Below, piece after piece: positions 1 through 10,920 of a stretch of DNA of 64,000 nt. This stretch comes from Ovis canadensis (lineage: Eukaryota; Chordata; Mammalia; Artiodactyla; Bovidae), in contig NC_091255.1 of NCBI RefSeq assembly GCF_042477335.2, positions 28,746,501-28,810,500 on the forward strand. The letters are read 5' to 3'. Positions within the stretch are counted from its first letter, which is position 1, and each line of letters opens with the position of its first letter. Under the pieces are notes generated by a model. The model made no database searches. It had not been told where the DNA came from and worked only from the letters and a program-made list of their open reading frames with translations. The position numbers and the translations under genes were made by a program.

Positions 1-116
1 GGGTCGGCCCGCACGTGCGCTGGCAGGGGCAGGCGGCAGAGCGCGTGCCGGACCGCCCGGAAGGTCAGCGTGGCGCCCAGGAGAAGCGGCAGGGCGGGGA
101 CCAGCACTGGGGGCAT
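1..116 (-). CDS. TLCD1: TLCD1 first coding exon, N-terminal 38 codons (partial, runs off left edge)
   Basis: Read on the minus strand, an ATG at 116-114 opens a frame beginning MPPVLVPALPLLLGATLTF and continuing through a CRLPLPAHVRADP stretch to the window edge. This resembles the N-terminus of human TLCD1 as I recall it (a hydrophobic LLLGATLTFRA segment followed by CRLPLPVHVRADP). TLCD1 is a multi-pass TLC-domain membrane protein of the plasma membrane, linked in the literature to membrane phospholipid composition. Only the first hydrophobic segment (about residues 4-19) is present here; the TLC domain proper lies outside the window. The gene is divergent to NEK8, as in human. No splice donor is seen before the edge. 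The identification rests on 38 residues plus gene order. Confidence 0.88.
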   Translation of the reverse strand, partial: MPPVLVPALPLLLGATLTFRAVRHALCRLPLPAHVRAD

Positions 117-640
117 GCTGGCCCTCCCTGCCTCTGTCCGCCCTCTAGGTGGCCTCCTCCGGCTGTTTGGGAACGGGGCTCCCTCGCGAACCAGTCCACC
201 CTGGATCCCTGTCCTGCCAGCCGCCGACTTCACACTGACGGTTTCGGCAGAGCCCTGTAGGCCCCTTCGCTCCTCCCGTCCCCTCCCCGCCGGCCTCTGC
301 CCCCGCCCCGAGCCGCCCGCGCCCCCGCCCCGCCCCGCCCCACCCGCCTGTCCCCGCCCCTCCGGCGCCTCTGCGGCGCAGAGGGCAATAGCCCCATTTC
401 CCCCCGGCCCCCCGGGCCCGCCAGGCTCCCGCGGACTTCGGTCAAAAGGAGCTGTCCTGGGGGCGCCGCCGCCGAGCCACCCCTCGCTGGCGCCTCCCGA
501 CGGCCGACGGAGTCCCACTTCGCTCCCTTGGCCTTTTTAACCCGCAGCCACCCTTTCCCCAGGCGTTCGGCTCTCCAGCCTGGGCACTTCCTGGGAGAAC
601 TTTCCGCCTTCAACTCTTTGGTGGGCAGAGCGGAGCGGAG
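117..640. promoter_or_regulatory. GC-rich CpG island, TLCD1 5' UTR/promoter
   Basis: This stretch directly upstream of the TLCD1 start (minus strand) is strongly C/G rich. It is dense in CpG and GC-box-like cccgccc runs, especially 270-480, with no TATA box visible. By position it is the TLCD1 promoter island. Whether it also drives transcription toward NEK8 cannot be told, because the NEK8 start codon is more than 2 kb away. The long open frames here in several directions are a by-product of the GC content. Confidence 0.6.
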
Positions 641-2140
641 CGAGACCCATCACAATCCACGTTCCTAATCCCTGGTCCCAGGGACCAGCCGGTACCCAGC
701 TTCGGACGGTGATCTCCGCCCGGACCTTGTTCCACTGGATCACTAGGTTCTTGGGGCCCAAGACGTACACGTTTACCTGCCTCTACCTCGTCCCGCACCG
801 AGTCGGTGCCTAGAAACTGTCGACTGACCCGTCAGGACCCCTCCTCCCAGCCGGCTCTTGGGCTCCTGGGGCCGCGCGGCACTCACAGTCCTCCCTGACA
901 GTCCCAGCTCGCTTCTCCCCGCTCCCTTCTCCCCGCTCCCTAGAGGCTGGGGCGGGGAAGACGGCCGATTTGCCCAGGCCGCTAGAGTGACTCTGCAGCC
1001 CAGTGGACTGGTGCAGATGCAGCTCGTGACCACAAGGTGTCAGCCTATCCTCACCATGGCGCGGGATCCCCTCCCACCGCCAAAGAAAAGAGGTGATTGT
1101 TTTGGGTGGAGAGTTAGCCAGACTCCGCAAACAGAAGGGCGGTGGAGAGCTGGGGGTGGGGCGGAGGGGGCGGAGGTGCTGTGAGTGGGAAGAAATATCA
1201 GAAGCCTTGAGGCGCCAAGAGGTTTGGTTGTTTGCTCTGTTTCCCCTGCTGACTCCAAGGTTACACATTAAGCCCTCTGGGGCTCCTTGGTCAACCCAGG
1301 CCTGATCGGTTTCTAGGTGAGAGCATGGAGTGTCCCGGCTGAGCGGTTTTCCCCCTTGCGCTCCCCTTTGCTCTCAGGGCAGCTTTGTCCGCCAGCCACA
1401 CCGGCCTGAGCCAGACGGGGATTTCGGGGTGGGGGGGAGGGGGCTGCGTCATGAGGGGCCCTTCTAGTGGTCATCCCGCGTGGATAAGTTTGGGCACCCT
1501 TTCAAGGAGCAGAGTAGGAGCTGAAGATAAACACCCCTTTTCTCACATTACTCGCCTACTCAGAAATAGGGACGCTGTCCCTTAGCTCATCACCATCCTT
1601 CCTGCTTCCTTAACTGAGGTTTATGGAGCTATGGAGCTCGTGAAGAGCTGGAGGCGCCATGGAGAGACCTGAAATTGAACACACTTCTGATCAAGACCTT
1701 AAACAATTGTACTAACCAGCCCCCTACCTCTGGGCAGAACCCTTGAACTCCTATCAGCCGAACGACTATCTTTCTCCCTCTCCCCGATTCTTTCAGGTAG
1801 CAGTCCACTTCCCTCCCATCTTCTCCCAAGGAGGTCCTCTCTAGTTGAGTGTTGAAGTCAGATTACTCTGCTGCAGCGGCAAGTGTTGTATGTGTGCTCT
1901 GGGAAATTGAGAGTGTTGACGAACGCAGAGCTCACCAGTCGGGACAGTCCGGAAACCGTCTTGCGTCCTCCCTAGGTGAATCAACTTATACAGCTCAGGG
2001 TTTCCCGGGGCCCTCCCTTGGCAAACACGAAACTAGCCTTGCACCCTGCCCACAGACCGAGAGCGCTGACTCGGTTCAGTTTTGGTAGTTGATCGTTTGC
2101 GTGCTAATGAGAATCTGCCCTGTACTTCGAAAACAGAGTG
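641..2140. other. TLCD1-NEK8 intergenic spacer, no gene seen
   Basis: Moderately GC-rich unique sequence without a supportable coding region. It contains a short imperfect duplication (ttctccccgctccc twice, near 905-945) and pyrimidine-rich stretches. Short open frames in both directions lack splice context or recognisable protein content. Confidence 0.5.
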
Positions 2141-2154
2141 ATTAGTGGGCAAAG

Positions 2155-2430
2155 CGGAGAAGGCAATTGTACCCCACTCCAGTACTCTTGCCTGGAAAAT
2201 CACATGGACGGAGGAGCCTTGTAGGCTGCAGTCCATGGGGTCGCTGAGTTGGACATGGCTGAGCGACTTCACTTTCACTTTTCACTTTCAGGCATCGGAG
2301 AAGGAAATGGCAACCCACTCCAATGTTCTTGCCTGGAGAATCCCAGGGACGGGGGAGCCTGGTGGGCTGCCGTCTATGGGGTCGCACAGAGTCGGACAAG
2401 ACTGAAGCGACTTAGCAGCAGCAGCAGCAG
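2155..2430 (+). mobile_element. Bov-A2 SINE (dimeric) with target-site duplication
   Basis: Two related units in tandem, each with the BovA core (caacccactccagt-like, then gcctggagaatccca-like), are joined by a ttcactttcac linker. The element ends in a short CAG/AGC microsatellite, as is usual for Bov-A2. The 11-bp direct repeat agtgggcaaag at 2144-2154 and 2429-2439 flanks it as a perfect target-site duplication, so the insertion is fairly recent. It lies about 0.4 kb upstream of the NEK8 start codon. Confidence 0.93.
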
Positions 2431-2689
2431 TGGGCAAAGACTGGGGCAGAAAGAGATCCGTCCTTTCTTCCCACCCTCTCTTGGCCTGCGCGGGGAAACC
2501 CTCCGGTCTAAGGAAGAACTGCAAGGGCAGGATGCGGCCACGTGTGTAGGCAGTGGCTGGTACAGTGCTGACCTTTGCGGGGCGTGCCAAGAAATGGCAT
2601 ATCGCCCTATTCTTTGGACCCTAGAAGGCCAACTGCGGATCCGGACTGCAGGAAGTGCCCAAATGAGCAGAGACAAATAACAGGCTGAA

Positions 2690-2822
2690 CTGACACCTAG
2701 CTCCACTAGCTCCGCCCCGTAATTATCTTGAATGGCAGTGGGCGTGGTTCTAGAGAGGGCGGGTCCGCGCACGCGCTGCCTTTGGGTTTGGGGGTTCCGG
2801 AATTGTGACTCTGAGAAATGAG
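2690..2822 (+). promoter_or_regulatory. NEK8: NEK8 proximal promoter and 5' UTR
   Basis: Sequence immediately upstream of the NEK8 ATG carries GC-box-like elements (gtgggcgtgg near 2740 and gagggcgggt near 2757) and the CpG-rich tccgcgcacgcgctg. There is no TATA box. Inferred from position and GC boxes; the transcription start was not determined. Confidence 0.5.
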
Positions 2823-5800
2823 ATGGAGAAGTACGAGCGGATCCGAGTGGTGGGCAGAGGTGCCTTCGGGTGAGCCAGGGCTCTGGGGGAGGAAAGTGCT
2901 TGGGGAGAGGGAAAATCAGCCCCCTAATTCTGACCTCAAAATCGCAGCCCGTGTAGCCCCGCCCCGAGGCGTGAGTGCCCACTCCGGGAAGCCCCTCCCG
3001 GCTTCCGGTTCTAGTCCTGGTTGGGAAACTCCGCCTCCAAGGAGGTCACGCCCCCGGCCGGCCTTCGCGGCCCCCGCAGAGTTTGTTCTTTTATCCTGAC
3101 TCATTCATTCAACAAATGCTGAGCGGCTGCTATACTCGGCAGGCTTTTGGTGCTGGGTATATAGTAAAGACCCAAACAGGCGTGGTCTTGTCCCTCTTGG
3201 AGCTTACATGCTACCGGAAAAATATCCTATAAACAGAACATTGTTAAAGCAGTGATTAACAAACTGTGAGAATAGAGCACAACACGAGGGAGTGTTCATT
3301 TGGGATGGTTAAGGAAAAGTTCTCTGAGAGGTGAAATTGAAAATCAAAACTTGAGGAATGAGGATCGATACGTAGTGAAAAAAGCAAAGCTTCTCAGGCG
3401 AAGGAAACAGCTTTTGCTAACGTCCTCACGTGGGAAAGAATTCAGAGTATTCAAGGAACTGAGAAGACTAATGTCATTGGAATGTAATGGGCAAGGTAAA
3501 TAATGGAATAAAATGTGATTGTCACAGAGGGCGGGAACCAGATTATGGCCTTGTGTGTGTGCGCGTGCATGCTAAGTCACTTTAGTTGTGTTCCACCCTG
3601 GCGACCCCATTGACTGTGGCCCTCCAGGCTCCTCTGTTCATGGATTCTCCAGGCAAGAATACTGGAGTAGGTTGCCATGCCCTCCTTCAGGGGATCTTCC
3701 AGACCCAGGGATCCAACCCCCGAAGCTAACTCCTGCATCTCCTGAGTTGCAGGCAGATTCTTTACTGCTGAGCCACCTGGGAAGCCCCTATGGCCTTGTA
3801 GGCAGAAGTAAAGAAGTTGAATTTATTTACTTAGGGTGTCAAGGAAAAGAGATTTAAGCAAAGGAATGGTCTTGATTTGATTTGCATTTTTACAATGTCA
3901 CTGACTCTGCTAGTGGAATTTAGATTTGAGGTGACAACAGTGAAAAGGACCATTTGAAGTCTAGTGTAGTATTTTAGGCAAGAAATGATGATTTGGTCAA
4001 GGATTATAGCAGAAGACAGAGAAAAATGGATGAGTTCACAATATTTTGGAGGTAGTAGAAACAGCATTTACAGATATGTTACTGTGAAATGCAAGAAAAA
4101 TTCTGGCATGATTTTCGGGTGTCTGACTTTAATAACTAGTGGATGGTGTTACCATTTATTGAGACAGGAGGAACTGAGGAAGGAAAGGTTTTGAGGTCAG
4201 GGATCAAGAGTTTTGTATTTGTTACATTTTAGAATGCTTGTGGGCCATTCAGGTAGAGATACAAAACAGATAGTTGAATATGTAAGTCTGAGGCTCAGAG
4301 ATGTCTGAGCTGGGGATAGACATTTGATACTTAGACAATCCTTGATTCAGCAGATACTTGTAGAGCTCTTACTAAGTGCTGGGGTGTGCAGTAGGCTATG
4401 CACTGGGGCTATAGTGGTGAAGGAGAAAGAACAAAACCCTGCTTTTATGAACACTGACTACAGAGTTGGGGGAAAATAATATAATGAATGGCTCCTGCTC
4501 ACTGAGTATTTTTGATGTGCCAGGCGGTGTGCTAAGTGCAGAACTTGCATTTTCTTACTTGACCCTCTCAACTACCTTGTGAGATCGACCCTATTTTTTC
4601 CAGAACCTGATGTCACATAATTTAAGACCAGATAACTTGTAAGAGGAGGAGCCAAGATTTGAACCCAGGCAGTTAACTCCAGAGTCTGTGGGGACTTACT
4701 GAGACCAAGACTAACTTTACCTCATTGAGACTATGGTGAAATCGAGTCCCAGATAAGTTAAAAGACTTGCCAAAGGTCTCGCACAGTTTGTGGTCTGTTC
4801 TCCCTACTCCTCACTCGTGTTCTGTGCACTTACTTAGATGACTTCTTAGTGTAGGTGCTGATTCCCCCATCCTAAGAAACATCCCGTCGCCAGCCTGACC
4901 TGCTTGATATGTGGCTGGAGACTCAGTCCCTACTCCTGTACTCCGTGTCCTCAGGATTGTTCATCTGTGCTTGCGCAAAGCTGACCAGAAGCTGGTGATC
5001 ATCAAGCAGATCCCCGTGGAGCAGATGACCAAGGAGGAGCGGCAGGCAGCCCAGAACGAATGCCAGGTGCTCAAGCTGCTCAACCATCCCAACGTCATTG
5101 AGTACTACGAGAACTTCCTGGAGGACAAGGCCCTCATGATCGCCATGGAGTACGCACCAGGTGGGACAGCCTTCTTGCATTGGCCTGAGGGCCTCTCGCC
5201 ACTGGGACAACCCCGCTTCCCTCTCTGGAGTGGGCTTGGCTGAGGGTCCGAGGTATATAGAGTTCTGACCCCAGGGGTGTGACACCGGCAGACCTTCTTT
5301 GCCCTGTCTGAGCCTTTAGTTTCATAAAAGGAAAGACTCAAGCACAGAGAAGCCTGGGTCTTGATGAGTTCCCTGTGGCTGCAGGCGGCACCCTGGCCGA
5401 GTTCATCCAGAAGCGCTGTAACTCCCTGCTGGAGGAGGAGACCATCCTGCACTTTTTTGTGCAGATCCTGCTGGCACTGCATCACGTCCACAGCCACCTC
5501 ATCCTGCACCGGGACCTTAAAACCCAAAACATCCTTCTCGATAAACACCGCATGGTCGTCAAGATCGGCGACTTTGGCATCTCCAAGATCCTTAGCAGCA
5601 AGAGCAAGGCCTACACGGTGCCTGGTGCAGAGGGACCCTCAAGGGTGCTGGGGGTTTTGGGGGGCCAGATCTACTTGGCATCTCTGTCTCCATCCCTGCA
5701 TCCCCAAGATCTTGGCCCCTGGGTCCCTGGCTGGGTGGTCCCGCAGGAGGAAACACTTTGGCCTGCTTTGGAGGGACGCTGTCTCTAAGTGGTCTTTGGG

Positions 5801-8800
5801 GCTGGATCCTTGGTCCTCCCACCCCAGCTGTAATAGCAGCTCCCCTCCTGCAGGTGGTGGGTACTCCCTGCTACATTTCCCCTGAACTGTGTGAGGGCAA
5901 GCCCTACAACCAGAAGAGTGACATCTGGGCCCTGGGCTGTGTCCTCTATGAGCTGGCCAGCCTCAAGAGGGCCTTCGAGGCTGCGGTGAGTAAGTCCCCT
6001 GAAGGGGAACAGCTGGGAAATCCCTCCCTCTGTCTCCTGAAGTCCGTGGCCCCAAGCACCATTATGTCTCTCTCTCCAGGCTGGTAGACTACCCCAGGCC
6101 TGGGCTGTACCTCCCCTCACACTGTGGGTTCCTGAGGGTAGGGCGTGTGTCCTTCCTTAAACTGGAGACTCCTGGGGGTAGGACTCTCCCATCAGATTAG
6201 GGAATCTCCTAAGGGCAGGACTTGAGTTTTCCCCAACAGGCAGCCAGTGGACAGGGCTGCAGCTCCCCATCAGAGGTTCTTGAAAGCCGGGTTTGGTTCC
6301 CCTATCCTCCTAGGAGTCCCCTTACCACACCCAAGGCTTCCAAGTGAGTGCAGGGCTGTGACCACCCCACCAGGCTAGGGGCTGGAGCTGGGGGTGCTGC
6401 TGATTTAAGAGCCTGGCTGAGGCTCCCTTGCCTTCACAGAACCTGCCAGCGCTGGTACTGAAGATCATGAGCGGTACCTTCGCGCCCATCTCTGACCGGT
6501 ACAGCCCGGAGCTGCGCCAGCTGGTTCTGAGTCTGCTCAGCCTGGAGCCCGCCCAGCGGCCGCCGCTCAGCCACATCATGGCGCAGCCCCTCTGCATCCG
6601 GGCGCTCCTCAACCTGCACACGGACCTGGGCAGTGTCCGCATGCGGAGGCCGGTGCCGCGAGGGGCGCGGGAGGGGGCCCTGGGAAGCAAGGGTTGGGGG
6701 GCACCCAGGGGAGGTCTGGGGCAGAGGGGTGCTCTGGGCCAGTCCTCTCTGCCTTAGTCTGGGATCGTCAGGGAGGGTCCTTGTCCTAATGCCCACCGGA
6801 TCTGTCCCACAGGGCAGAAAAGCCCTTGGCCACTGGGCCACCCATGACCCCGGGCAGTACAGGAAGCAGGACCACCAGCGCCCGGTGCAGAGGTAAGTCG
6901 GGCGGGCGGGGCGCCCGCCGGCGTCCCTGCTGCGTTCGCACCTATGTAACGGGCCTGATGAGCTGTCCCCGCAGGCGTCCCCCGGGGACCTGCACGGCCA
7001 GCCATCCCGCCACCGCTGTCGTCGGTGTACACGTGGGGCGGCGGGCTCAGCGCGCCACTCCGGCTGCCCATGCTCAACACGGAGGTGGTCCAAGTGGCAG
7101 CCGGGCGCACGCAGAAGGCCGGCGTCACTCGCTCCGGGCGCCTCATCCTTTGGGAGGTGAGCAGCCGACAGGGGTAGGTCAGAACCGAAGGGGCGCGGGG
7201 TCCCGAGCTGAGCGCTCAGGCCCCGCCCTCGCCCTCCCCCGTCCCCTCGCAGGCCCCGCCCCTCGGCGCAGGAGGTGGCGCCCTCCTGCCGGGGGCGGTG
7301 GAGCAGCAACAGCCCCAGTTCGTCTCCCGTTTCCTGGAGGGTCAGTCGGGTGTGACTATCAAGCATGTGGCCTGCGGGGACCTCTTCACCGCCTGCCTGA
7401 CTGGTGAGCTGGTCAGAGCCCTCCCCTGTGGGGACTAGGCTTTACGAAGCCCCCCAGAGCAATTTCCATCAATTGCCTGTCATTTGCTAATCACGCTTTT
7501 ATCTTGCAGGAGGTGCTTTACTTACAGATCTCTCTTAACCTTCCTAGCGGACCTGGCAAGGCAGTTAGATTCCCATTTGACAGATCTGGAAACTAAGGCT
7601 CAGAAGCTGTCACTTGTCCAGAGTCACACACTTGGGGAAGAAAGAACCCTGTCCTTGATTCCCCTCACCCAGTTCTTCCAGCCCTAGCTGCCAACTAACT
7701 TTTTCTCATTCCTCTAATCCAAGGTTGCATTGGTCTGTCTGGAAGAACAGCTTAAACTGTCTCCTTTCCCTTTCCTCACTGCCCCCTTCCCCAGACCGAG
7801 GCATCATCATGACCTTTGGCAGTGGTAGCAACGGGTGCCTAGGCCATGGCGGCCTCAATGACATCAGCCAGGTGGGTTCTGCCTGCACCCTGGGGAGGAG
7901 GAAGTGGGGAGATGGCAAGGAGCCCACATCTGAGAGCTGACGCCCAGGTTGGGGGCAGGGGAATCCCCAGCAACCACGGTCCCAGTAGCTTCCAGGCTGC
8001 ACCTGTTCTGGGCAACGTCTGGGGAAGTACAGAAAGACCAGGCTTCCCCAGTGGGTGCAGTACATGTGGGGGGTAGTTAAAGAAACAGCCACCTCATGAG
8101 AACCTGCAACTTCCAACTTCATCCTTACAGGAAATGCCGAGGCCTGGTGGCTAACCAGGCCCCTTGCCCAGTCTGCCTTTGCTTCCTCTCTCTCTCTCTA
8201 GCCCACCATCGTGGAGGCCCTGCTGGGCTATGAAATGGTGCAGGTGGCTTGTGGGGCCTCTCATGTGCTGGCCTTGTCCACTGAGCGAGAACTATTTGCT
8301 TGGGGCCGTGGAGATGGTGGTAAGCTTTCACTCTGTTCCAGCCTTTGGAACCCCTCAGCCGTGGTTTCATAGCCATGAACCCCCTTCATAGCCATCTTCT
8401 ATCCATGGCCTGTTCTCTTGCCCTTCTTTTCTCTCCGATTCATTTGTTCACTCTACAAACCTTCATTGTGCACCCACTATGCGCCCACCTTGTCTGGAGT
8501 GCTGGACAAGACGAATAAGATGTCGATTCCTTTGAGTGCTCATGATGTCATGAGAAAGAGTTCATTTCTCCAGCCACATTTGTTGTGGTCCTCTCTGGGT
8601 CAGACATCAGGCTGGGCATTGAAACTAGAGACAGATGAGGTCCCTGTCCTCCTAGGGGACTCCGTCTAAGTGGAGGAGGAATCATAAAGGATATATCTCC
8701 AGCATGATAGAGGATAGACAGCTGCAGGGCTCCCCCAAAAGTCCAGAGGTGTGGGAACCCAAGGAATGGCAAGAGGCTCCACTTGGAGAAGACAGATTTG

Positions 8801-10601
8801 GCATCTGAAGAGGGCCTTAAAGGAGGAATAGGATTTTGACCCACAGAGGGGCCAAGGATAGGCATTTCAGTCTGGGGAACAGCCTTCATTCATGCTGTCA
8901 CCTCCTCTCCATGGGTCCTCTTTATCATCAATCCTAAAGCTCAGACAAGCCCAGTCCTGGTTTCTCCCTATAGGTCGGCTGGGACTAGGCACCAGGGAGT
9001 CCCACAGCTGCCCCCAGCAGGTACCCATGCCCCCAGGACAGGAAGCCCAGAGGGCTATATGTGGCATTGACTCCTCCATGATCCTCACGGTGCCTGGCCG
9101 AGCCCTGGCCTGTGGGAGCAACAGGTAAGCAGGAGCAGCAGGTAATTAGGTACATTACGATGGCTAGCCTCCCCCCACGTCCCCCACCCCTCCTTAGCTG
9201 CCAGGGTTCCATCTGTCACTGCCTACCTCCCACCAAGGATTAGAAGTGAGGAGGGCTTGAGTTCAATCCAGGGTGGGACCTGATCAACCCAACCTGCTAT
9301 GAGTTCAACCCAGAGAGGGGCCTGTGCCCTGGTGCACCAGCTCCTGCCCAGATAGGTGAGGGGGAGGACAGTCTATATTAAATAAAGTGTGTCAGTTGAA
9401 CTGGCTCCTGGCTCTGTCCTCAGGTTCAACAAGCTGGGCCTGGACCACCTCTCCCTAGGGGAGGAGCCTGCCCCACACCAGCAAGTGGAGGAGGCCCTGA
9501 ACTTCACTCCATTAGGTTCTGCACCCCTGGACCGGGAGCCCCTGCTGAGTGTGGACTTGGGCACTGCTCATTCAGCTGCTGTAACTGGTAAGCAGGACCT
9601 GGACACAGGAGGCCAAAGGCGGACTATCTTGGCTTCCTTGGGCCCTTTTCTTCCTTACCTCTCTCTTCCCCTACAGCCTCTGGTGACTGCTACACTTTCG
9701 GCAGCAATCAGCATGGGCAGTTGGGTACCAATGCTCGCCGGGTCAGCCGGGCACCCTGTCAAGTCCAGGGCCTCCAGGGCATCAAGATAGCGATGGTGGC
9801 CTGTGGGGATGCCTTCACTGTCGCCATTGGGGCAGGTGATCAATGGACATTATGGGGACAGATGAAGGTGTGGGCAGACCCTTGGGCAGTGGGGGGTTAT
9901 GCTCAGGGCTGCTGAACTCAGCAACCCCATGTGGGGGCCGGTAGGGCAATCTAGGAGGCTAGCTGCTTGCTAAACTCTGTCTTTGTCCCATTGCTTTCCT
10001 TGGGATTCTCTTTGGCAGAAGGTGAAGTGTACTCCTGGGGCAAAGGGGCCCGAGGTCGCCTGGGAAGGAGAGATGAGGACGCTGCACTCCCTAGGCCGGT
10101 GCAGCTGGATGAGACGCACCCCTACACGGTGACCTCTGTGTCCTGTTGCCATGGCAACACTCTCCTGGCTATCCGCCGTGAGTTATAACTTCACCTTCAC
10201 CCACACAAGGGTTAACCCAGCTGGCTCCTGCCCATACTCGCATCCCCAGCAGTCACACCCCAAATTGCTAAAAGCATCTTCAGCTCCCAGATAAATGAAA
10301 GCAGAAGCTTCAGGGCCAAAGTGAGCTCCCAGGGTGGGCATGGGTAGGCACTTCTTGGACCTCACTGAAGGGCTGCCCCCTTTGCTCCCTGGGGATCAGA
10401 CGCATTCTTTCTCCTCCAGCCCTCGAGTCCAGTTTCCGTTTGAACCTCTGTTTCTGGGCCTGGCAGGGTCCAGAGTCAAGGGCCCTGTGTGGGAGAGAGT
10501 GGCGGGAGCTGAGGCTTGCTGGAGGCACCGCTCTCTGGGAGGCTGCAGGGATTTCTCTTTTGTACTCCCCAGCGGTCACGGATGAGCCAGTTCCCCCTTG
10601 A
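2823..10601 (+). CDS. NEK8: NEK8, NIMA-related kinase 8 (15 coding exons, 698 aa)
   Basis: Ciliary serine/threonine kinase of the inversin compartment; human mutations cause nephronophthisis type 9. Coding exons: 2823-2869, 4955-5160, 5385-5617, 5854-5985, 6440-6648, 6813-6892, 6975-7156, 7253-7403, 7795-7871, 8202-8319, 8974-9124, 9424-9587, 9677-9835, 10019-10177, 10573-10601. They join in frame to 698 codons plus TGA; human is 692. The kinase domain is about residues 4-258, with G-loop GRGAFG at 11-16, Lys33 in IIKQIP, the HRDLKTQN catalytic loop, DFG, and a [11 protein letters not shown] activation segment. RCC1-like repeats fill the C-terminal half ([16 protein letters not shown] and similar). 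The ATG gives the conserved [13 protein letters not shown] start. All junctions are GT-AG except the exon 5 donor, which must be GC for the frame and protein to continue. The exon 6 linker is about six residues longer than human. Confidence 0.97.
3100..3240. repeat. Ancient interspersed repeat fragment in NEK8 intron 1
   Basis: A cattcaacaaatgctgagc start, a 'tgctgggtatatagtaaagac' middle and a 'cttggagcttacatgct' end follow a common diverged mammalian repeat pattern. Related fragments occur near 4340-4440, 8440-8560, 47575-47690 and 49575-49735. The family was not resolved by eye. Confidence 0.45.
3555..3788 (-). mobile_element. Bov-tA SINE in NEK8 intron 1, with target-site duplication
   Basis: The minus strand reads a tRNA-like head (gcttcccaggtggctcagc near 3788) followed by the BovA core and the gtgacttagcatgc tail. 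The direct repeat tatggccttgt at 3544-3554 and 3789-3799 is a perfect 11-bp target-site duplication. It lies entirely within intron 1 (2870-4954) and does not touch splice sites. Confidence 0.9.
4520..4700. repeat. MIR-like SINE remnant in NEK8 intron 1
   Basis: Diverged sequence including tgccaggcggtgtgctaagtg and ending in gatttgaacccaggc resembles the mammalian-wide MIR pattern. A related remnant is at about 7536-7645 in intron 8 (ctggaaactaaggctcagaag ... gtccagagtcacacactt). Assigned by eye. Confidence 0.5.
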
Positions 10602-10708
10602 CACACCTGGATACACTGCTGTGCTACCCTGATATTGCTTCTCCTGTGAATGGTCTTGAAAAGTGCAGGAGCCACAATGGATTGTATCATCAATGGGGTA
10701 TAAGGGCC

Positions 10709-10714
10709 AGTAAA
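10709..10714 (+). terminator. NEK8: Candidate NEK8 polyadenylation signal AGTAAA (variant)
   Basis: About 108 bases after the stop codon the sequence agtaaa is followed by T-rich sequence (ctctgcttttggctctgg). No AATAAA is seen between the stop and the next SINE at about 10744. AGTAAA is a known weaker hexamer variant. The true 3' end could be further downstream. Confidence 0.4.
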
Positions 10715-10743
10715 ACCCCTGCTCTGCTTTTGGCTCTGGATAT

Positions 10744-10920
10744 GGGCTTCCCTGGTGGCTCGATTCGATCCCTGGGTCGGGGAGGTCTCCTGGAGTAGGA
10801 AATAGCAACCCACTCCAGTATTCTTGCCAGGAAAATCCCCTGGACAGAGGAGCCTGGCAAGCTCCTACAGTCCATGGGGTCACAAAGAATTGGGACGCGA
10901 CTTAGCAACTGGACAACAAG
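10744..10920 (+). mobile_element. Bov-tA SINE downstream of NEK8
   Basis: A ggcttccctggtggctcg tRNA-like head, the caacccactccagtattctt core and a gacttagcaactggac tail identify a single-unit Bov-tA. It sits in the NEK8-TRAF4 spacer just after the candidate NEK8 poly(A) signal, and could fall in a longer 3' UTR. Confidence 0.88.

Noticed and set aside
2400-2430. CAG/CTG trinucleotide runs (also near 29755, 38632 and 42095)
   Set aside because: They are the normal microsatellite tails of BovA SINEs, not coding polyglutamine tracts.
3555-3788. tRNA-like sequences at the heads of Bov-tA and CHR SINEs, here and at other copies
   Set aside because: They are SINE heads with degenerate A/B boxes, not functional tRNA genes.
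6434-7366. A 310-codon minus-strand open frame opposite NEK8 exons 5-8
   Set aside because: It is the shadow of NEK8 coding sequence in a GC-rich stretch, crossing introns without splice logic.
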